A stretch of DNA of 17,247 nt, taken from positions 1-17,247 of the forward strand of contig CAZBGL010000339.1 in assembly GCA_964491375.1 (NCBI GenBank), given 5' to 3'. Of this stretch, positions 13,237-17,247 are shown in pieces. Below the pieces are notes generated by a model. That model saw nothing but the letters and a program-made list of their open reading frames with translations, made no database searches and was not told the origin of the DNA. The translations under genes were made by a program, and so were the position numbers. The stretch comes from CAZBGL01 sp964491375. Lineage in GTDB: Bacteria; Desulfobacterota; Deferrisomatia; Deferrisomatales; Deferrisomataceae. How positions within the stretch are numbered: the first letter of the stretch is position 1; the number at the start of each line of letters is the position of its first letter.

Positions 13237-15962
13237 ACCCGCATCCGCTCTCCAGACGCCGGAGCATCCGGCGCCGCATCCTGGGCACGTTCCTCGGGCT
13301 GGCCGTCCTGCCGTTCTGCGCCACCCTGGGGCTCCTGTTCTTTCTGACCCGACACGATGTGGAGACGATCCGCGCCCAGCGGCTGGCCGCCGAGGCCCGG
13401 CTCCTTTCGGAACTCCTGGAGGCGCGGGTCGAAAGCTACGTGCAGACCGCCGTCAACCTGTCGGCGCTGCCCGAGGTGCGGGCCCACCTCGCCGGAAAGG
13501 GGCCGTTCCCCCACGCGGTGGTCTCCACGGCCCGGCGGCTCCTCCCCTCGATCCGGAGGATCGACATCGTCGGTTCCGAGGGCGCGGGCCCCGGATCTCC
13601 GGTGGGCCCGGGGCAGGGCCTGGGGGTGTGGGCCGAGGACGACCGCCTGGTGCTCCGCAGCCCGGTGACCGACCCCCAGGGTCGGTGGCTTGGAACCCTG
13701 GCGTTGGAACTCGAACTGAGCCGCCTCCGGGACGACGTGGACTGGTTCCGCTCCGGCGAGGCGGGCCGGGCCGTTTTGTTCGACTCCGACGGCCGAAAGC
13801 TGGCCGGCCCGGAAGATGTGCCCCTCCCCCCGTCTCCCCCGGACCGTGCCGGCTGGTTGAGCTTTACCGCCCAGGGGGATGCGTTCACCGCGGGGGTGGC
13901 CCCCCTCTCCGTCGGCCCCGGGGGGGGGCAGGACTGGTACGTGGCCGTGGTGGAGCCGTCGGCCGCCCTGCTGGAGCCCTTCTATTCCGTGGTGCGGCAG
14001 GTGGGACTGCTGCTGTTCGTGTTGATCGCGGTGACCACAGCCCTGGCCTGGCGCACGGCGGACCAGTTTCTCCGGCCCCTGCTGCGCATCCGCGACGGCG
14101 CCGAGATCGTGTCCCGGATCAATCCGGACCACCGGATCGATGTCCATACCGGCGACGAACTGGAGGAACTGGCCGAGGCGTTCAACCGGCTGGCCTCCAG
14201 CGTGTCCGCCCACCAGAAGGGTCTGGAGGATCGCATCGCCGAGACGACCCGGCACCTCCAGGAGGAGCGCAACCGCTTGGCCGCCGTGCTGCGCACCATG
14301 CGGGAGGGCGTGGTGGTGGCCAACCTGGCCGGCGAGGTGGTGCTCATGAATCCGCGGGCCCGTCTGACGCTGGGCCAGGGACCCGGCGCGGGCATCGGCT
14401 CCGCCCTGACCCGGCTCCTTCCTGCCGACCGGGTGTCGTTCTACCTGAGGCGGCTCCGCAAGCTGTGGGACGAGGGTCGGGAAGCCCTGGAGGACGTGGT
14501 GCTCCCCCTGGAGGGCGGCCCCCTGGTCAAGGGGACCTTGGCCGCGGTCCCGGGACCGGGCGGTGAACTGGCGGGGTTCCTCCTCGTGTTCCGGGAGTCC
14601 GGGCTGGACCCGGAGGAGAACCGTGCCGACGATACGCTCCGGCAGATGCCCGAGCTCCTGAAGGGTCCGGTGGCCAATGCCCGGGCCCTGCTGGAAACCC
14701 TGGAACGACACCCCCGCATGTCCGAGGCCAAGCGGCGGGCTTTCATGGAGGCCCTCCAGGAGGAACTGGGCCGGCTGGGGGAAAGGCTCCGGGCGGCCGA
14801 GGAGGCGGCGGCCGTGGTGGCCGGCGCGAAGTGGGAGATGGTCCCGGCCGACCCGAGGGCCCTGCTCGGCGAGGCCGTCTCCCTGGTGCCCGGGGCCTAC
14901 GTGGAACTCCTGGCCGAAGAAGGCCCCTCCCCTCGGGTCCTGGTGGAACCGTTCCTCTGGGTGGCCGCCCTGTCCACGGCCCTCCGGTGGCTTGCGGAAC
15001 GCACCACGGGCTGGAACCCGGTCAGGGCTGCCATCGAGGTGGGCGACGACGCGGTGGTCACGGTCTTTCGCCTGGAACCGGCTGCGGACCTGGACATGGC
15101 CGAACTGGAAGAACTCGAGATCCGGCCCCAGGGGGAGCGGCCCTTCACCCTCGGGGAGGCCGTGCGGCGCAACCGCGGCGAGATCTGGCTGCGGCGAGGG
15201 GAAGGGTACGTGGAGGTGTGCCTGGGGCTGGAGAGGGCCGCCCTGGCGGTGCAGGAGGGCGCCGTGACTGGCCTCCTAGACGACCAGCCCGAGTTCTACG
15301 ACTTCGACCTCTTTCTGCCCCGGCCGGCCCTGGAGGGCGAGGCCCTGCTGGAAACCCCCCTCGTCGACCTGGAGTACGTGGTGTTCGACACCGAGACCAC
15401 GGGACTCAGGCCCTCCAAGGGTGACCGGATCGTCAGCCTCAGCGCGGTGCGCATCCGGGGGGGGAAGATCGTCTCCGGCAGCGTGTTCCACACGCTGGTC
15501 AACCCCGGCCGGCCGATTCCCCCGGAGGCCACCCGCATCCACGGCATCTCGGACGAGGACGTGGCAGACGCCCCGGCCCTGGCCGACGTGCTCCCCCGGT
15601 TCTACGAGTTCGTGGGCAGGGCCGTGCTCGTGGCCCACAACGCCGCGTTCGACAAGCGTTTCCTGGACCTTGCGGCGCGCGAGGCCCGCATGCCCCTCCT
15701 GGAGAACCCCATCCTGGACACCCTGTTCCTCTCGTACGGGCTCCACCCGGCGTTCGAGGGCCACAACCTGGACGCCATCGCCCAGAGGCTCGGGATCGTC
15801 CCAGAGGACCGGCACACCTCCCTGGGGGACGCCCGAACCACGGCGGCCGTGTTCCTGAAACTGATCCCGCTGCTCGAGACCCGGGGGATCCAGACCCTGG
15901 GCCAGGCCAAGGCGTTCTGCGACCGGATGCTCCTGCTCCGGTGGCAGTCCTCTCGATTCTAG
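13233..15962 (+). CDS. Membrane sensor pseudo-histidine kinase fused to a DEDDh 3'-5' exonuclease
   Basis: The 909-residue protein joins a sensor-kinase-like part to a DnaQ-type exonuclease. It has TM1 (about 17-38), an extracytoplasmic sensor region of dCache size (40-250), TM2 (255-274), a HAMP domain (276-328, GDELEELAEAFNRL), a coiled coil, a PAS-like domain (345-455), DHp-like helices (465-530) and a GHKL-like region (550-670). The phospho-His motif is lost: by eye, Glu474 replaces His in ELLKGPVANAR. The N-box and DxGxG motifs are also missing, so kinase activity is unlikely. The exonuclease (712-885) keeps Asp719 and Glu721 (FDTETTG), Asp807 (HNAAFD) and His861/Asp866 (HTSLGDA), so it should be active on the cytoplasmic side. 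A 4-nt overlap couples it to the receiver gene. The substrate (DNA, RNA or signalling nucleotide) is unknown. Confidence 0.9.
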   Translation: MNPHPLSRRRSIRRRILGTFLGLAVLPFCATLGLLFFLTRHDVETIRAQRLAAEARLLSELLEARVESYVQTAVNLSALPEVRAHLAGKGPFPHAVVSTARRLLPSIRRIDIVGSEGAGPGSPVGPGQGLGVWAEDDRLVLRSPVTDPQGRWLGTLALELELSRLRDDVDWFRSGEAGRAVLFDSDGRKLAGPEDVPLPPSPPDRAGWLSFTAQGDAFTAGVAPLSVGPGGGQDWYVAVVEPSAALLEPFYSVVRQVGLLLFVLIAVTTALAWRTADQFLRPLLRIRDGAEIVSRINPDHRIDVHTGDELEELAEAFNRLASSVSAHQKGLEDRIAETTRHLQEERNRLAAVLRTMREGVVVANLAGEVVLMNPRARLTLGQGPGAGIGSALTRLLPADRVSFYLRRLRKLWDEGREALEDVVLPLEGGPLVKGTLAAVPGPGGELAGFLLVFRESGLDPEENRADDTLRQMPELLKGPVANARALLETLERHPRMSEAKRRAFMEALQEELGRLGERLRAAEEAAAVVAGAKWEMVPADPRALLGEAVSLVPGAYVELLAEEGPSPRVLVEPFLWVAALSTALRWLAERTTGWNPVRAAIEVGDDAVVTVFRLEPAADLDMAELEELEIRPQGERPFTLGEAVRRNRGEIWLRRGEGYVEVCLGLERAALAVQEGAVTGLLDDQPEFYDFDLFLPRPALEGEALLETPLVDLEYVVFDTETTGLRPSKGDRIVSLSAVRIRGGKIVSGSVFHTLVNPGRPIPPEATRIHGISDEDVADAPALADVLPRFYEFVGRAVLVAHNAAFDKRFLDLAAREARMPLLENPILDTLFLSYGLHPAFEGHNLDAIAQRLGIVPEDRHTSLGDARTTAAVFLKLIPLLETRGIQTLGQAKAFCDRMLLLRWQSSRF

Positions 15963-15971
15963 GAGGACGGC

Positions 15972-16160
15972 ATGTACCGCGGCGACCGCGGTCTGGGCGC
16001 CCTGTTCGTCGTCGGCGCGCTCACGTTCTTCTCGCCCCTGGTGCTCCTCTGGAACCGCCCCGTGAGCGTCGGGGGGATCCCCCTGCTCCCCGCCTACCTG
16101 TTCGGCGTGTGGGCGGTCCTGATCGCGTTGGTCCCTCTGGCCCTGCGGAGGGGGCGGTGA
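15972..16160 (+). CDS. Small two-helix membrane protein preceding the symporter kinase
   Basis: This 62-residue hydrophobic protein has two predicted membrane helices (about 8-28 and 36-57) ending in a positive tail LRRGR. Its ribosome-binding site AGGAGGA (15961-15967) includes the stop codon of the upstream gene, and its own TGA overlaps the GTG of the next gene (GTGA). Such small membrane proteins commonly precede sodium:solute symporter-type genes and may act as an accessory subunit or coupling peptide. I cannot assign it to a family with confidence; a DUF3311-like or CbrX-like identity is possible. Confidence 0.8.
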   Translation: MYRGDRGLGALFVVGALTFFSPLVLLWNRPVSVGGIPLLPAYLFGVWAVLIALVPLALRRGR

Positions 16161-17247
16161 ACCGCACCGTATGGGCGGCCCTGCTGGGCCTGTCCTACGT
16201 GTTGGGTCTGTTCGGCCTGGCGTTCGCCACGGACCGGGCCCGCCGCCGGGGATGGAGTCCCGTGGACCATCCCCTCGTGTACAGCCTCTCTCTGGCCGTG
16301 TACTGCACGGAGTGGACCTTCTACGGCAGCGTGGGCCGCGCCGCCTCCAAGGGACTGGGCTTCCTGCCCATCTACCTGGGCCCCACCCTGGTCTTCTTCC
16401 TGGCGCCCGTGGTGTTGCGCCGGGTGGTCTCGTACTGCCGTGCCCAGGGCGCCACGAGCGTACCCGACCTGCTCGAGGCCCTGTACGGCCGGGGAACGAC
16501 CCTGGGCACCCTGGCCACCGTGATCCTGGTGGCCGGCGTGACCCCCTACATCGCCCTGCAGCTCAAGGCCGTGGGCCACACCTTCGAGCTCCTCACCGGC
16601 AGGGGTCCGGCCGTGGGCCTCCTGGACGACGCCGCCCTGTGGGCCGCCCTGGCCCTGGGGCTGTTTGCCGTGCTCTTCGGGGCCCGGAGCCTGGTGGCCA
16701 GCGAGCGCCACGAGGGCATGGTGGCGGCCGTGGCGTTCGAGAGCGCCGTGAAGCTGGCTGCGTTCCTGGTCCTGGGCGCCTACGTCACCTGGGGCATCGG
16801 TGGCGGCCTCTCCCGCATCTTTCGCCGGGCCCTGGAGGCTCCGGATCTGGCCCGGATCCTCGTGCTCGGGGAAGGGACCACGTTTTCCGAGTGGACCACG
16901 TTGGGCGTGCTCTCGGCCGCGGCCGTGGTGCTGCTCCCTCGGCAGTTCCACATGCTGGTGGTGGAGAACGTGCGCGAAGAACACCTGCGGCCGGCCGCGT
17001 GGATCTTCCCCTGCTACATGCTCCTCATGAACCTGTTCGTGTTGCCGGTGGCCCTGGTGGGACTCCTGGAAGACATCCCGGGTTCCCCGGACTACTTCCT
17101 GATCACCCTGCCGCTGCGCGAGCAGCGCACCACGCTGGCGGCCCTGGCGTTCCTCGGGGGGTTCTCCGCCGCCGCGAGCATGGTGATCGTGTCCTCGGTG
17201 GCCCTGGCCACCATGATCCTGCACCACCCGGGGATCGCCCTCTTGGG
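16157..17247 (+). CDS. CbrA/CrbS-type sodium:solute symporter sensor kinase, N-terminal part
   Basis: GTG 16157 opens a frame that runs off the window edge; 363 residues are visible. They form a polytopic SLC5-family (sodium:solute symporter) domain with the hallmark blocks SLSLAVYCTEWTFYGSVGRA (about 43-62), FLPIYLGPTLVF (69-80) and LPRQFHMLVVENVREEHLRPAAWIFPCYML (about 260-290), the pattern of CbrA and CrbS. These proteins join a symporter to a C-terminal histidine kinase and control carbon, histidine or acetate use. The kinase part would lie right of the window; a plain transporter is still possible. The start overlaps the stop of the small membrane protein by 4 nt. With the DUF294 protein and the exonuclease it forms a recurring genomic neighbourhood. 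Confidence 0.88.
   Translation, partial: MNRTVWAALLGLSYVLGLFGLAFATDRARRRGWSPVDHPLVYSLSLAVYCTEWTFYGSVGRAASKGLGFLPIYLGPTLVFFLAPVVLRRVVSYCRAQGATSVPDLLEALYGRGTTLGTLATVILVAGVTPYIALQLKAVGHTFELLTGRGPAVGLLDDAALWAALALGLFAVLFGARSLVASERHEGMVAAVAFESAVKLAAFLVLGAYVTWGIGGGLSRIFRRALEAPDLARILVLGEGTTFSEWTTLGVLSAAAVVLLPRQFHMLVVENVREEHLRPAAWIFPCYMLLMNLFVLPVALVGLLEDIPGSPDYFLITLPLREQRTTLAALAFLGGFSAAASMVIVSSVALATMILHHPGIALL

Noticed and set aside
1..17247. CRISPR arrays, insertion sequences, phage genes, tRNA or rRNA genes
   Set aside because: I saw no repeat-spacer pattern, transposase, terminal inverted repeats, or conserved tRNA/rRNA sequence on either strand.

Overview
This is a chromosomal window from a high-GC, Gram-negative-type bacterium. 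YidC has a long periplasmic domain, the protein-export and stress genes are those of a diderm, and the two-component/symporter genes are proteobacterial in style. The overall look suggests a deltaproteobacterial-grade lineage (Desulfobacterota, Deferrisomatota or similar), but this is an inference from gene content and composition; no rRNA is present to confirm it. I see no tRNA, rRNA, insertion sequence, phage gene or CRISPR array.

Left part (1-3863, minus strand): an origin-proximal cluster read leftwards as rpmH, rnpA, yidD, yidC, mnmE. It ends 3 bp before a near-perfect ParB-binding parS palindrome, which suggests that parAB and the replication origin lie nearby. The genes are tightly packed: rnpA/yidD and yidD/yidC overlap, and the yidC-mnmE gap is 4 nt. 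The most unusual feature is that RNase P protein has no canonical start codon near its conserved domain. The only in-frame starts lie upstream of rpmH, so the 50-codon rpmH gene appears to sit wholly inside an N-terminally extended rnpA in another frame, an arrangement otherwise known from Thermus.

Middle (3827-8887, plus strand): hemW, then the heat-shock operon hrcA-grpE-dnaK. A sigma70-like promoter and a CIRCE operator precede hrcA, and a strong intrinsic terminator follows dnaK directly. dnaJ is not in the operon. Between dnaK and a nitronate monooxygenase-like flavoprotein gene (9097-10206) lies a promoter followed about 60 nt later by a second intrinsic terminator. This is a candidate attenuated leader or small RNA.

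Right part (10213-17247): two divergent transcription units. Leftwards run a membrane-anchored TPR-like protein (possibly leaderless) and a cNMP-binding/CBS/DUF294 nucleotidyltransferase-like protein. Rightwards run a stand-alone receiver, a membrane sensor with a degenerate histidine-kinase module fused to a DEDDh (DnaQ-type) 3'-5' exonuclease, a tiny two-helix membrane protein, and the start of a CbrA/CrbS-type sodium:solute symporter sensor kinase cut by the window edge. All rightward junctions are 4-nt overlaps or closely spaced. The DUF294 protein, exonuclease and symporter look like one nutrient-sensing locus. The pseudokinase-exonuclease fusion is the best candidate for an undescribed signalling protein here.

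Several promoters share a TTGACN -35 box and a -10 box of the form TANGGT, which may be the local housekeeping promoter style.
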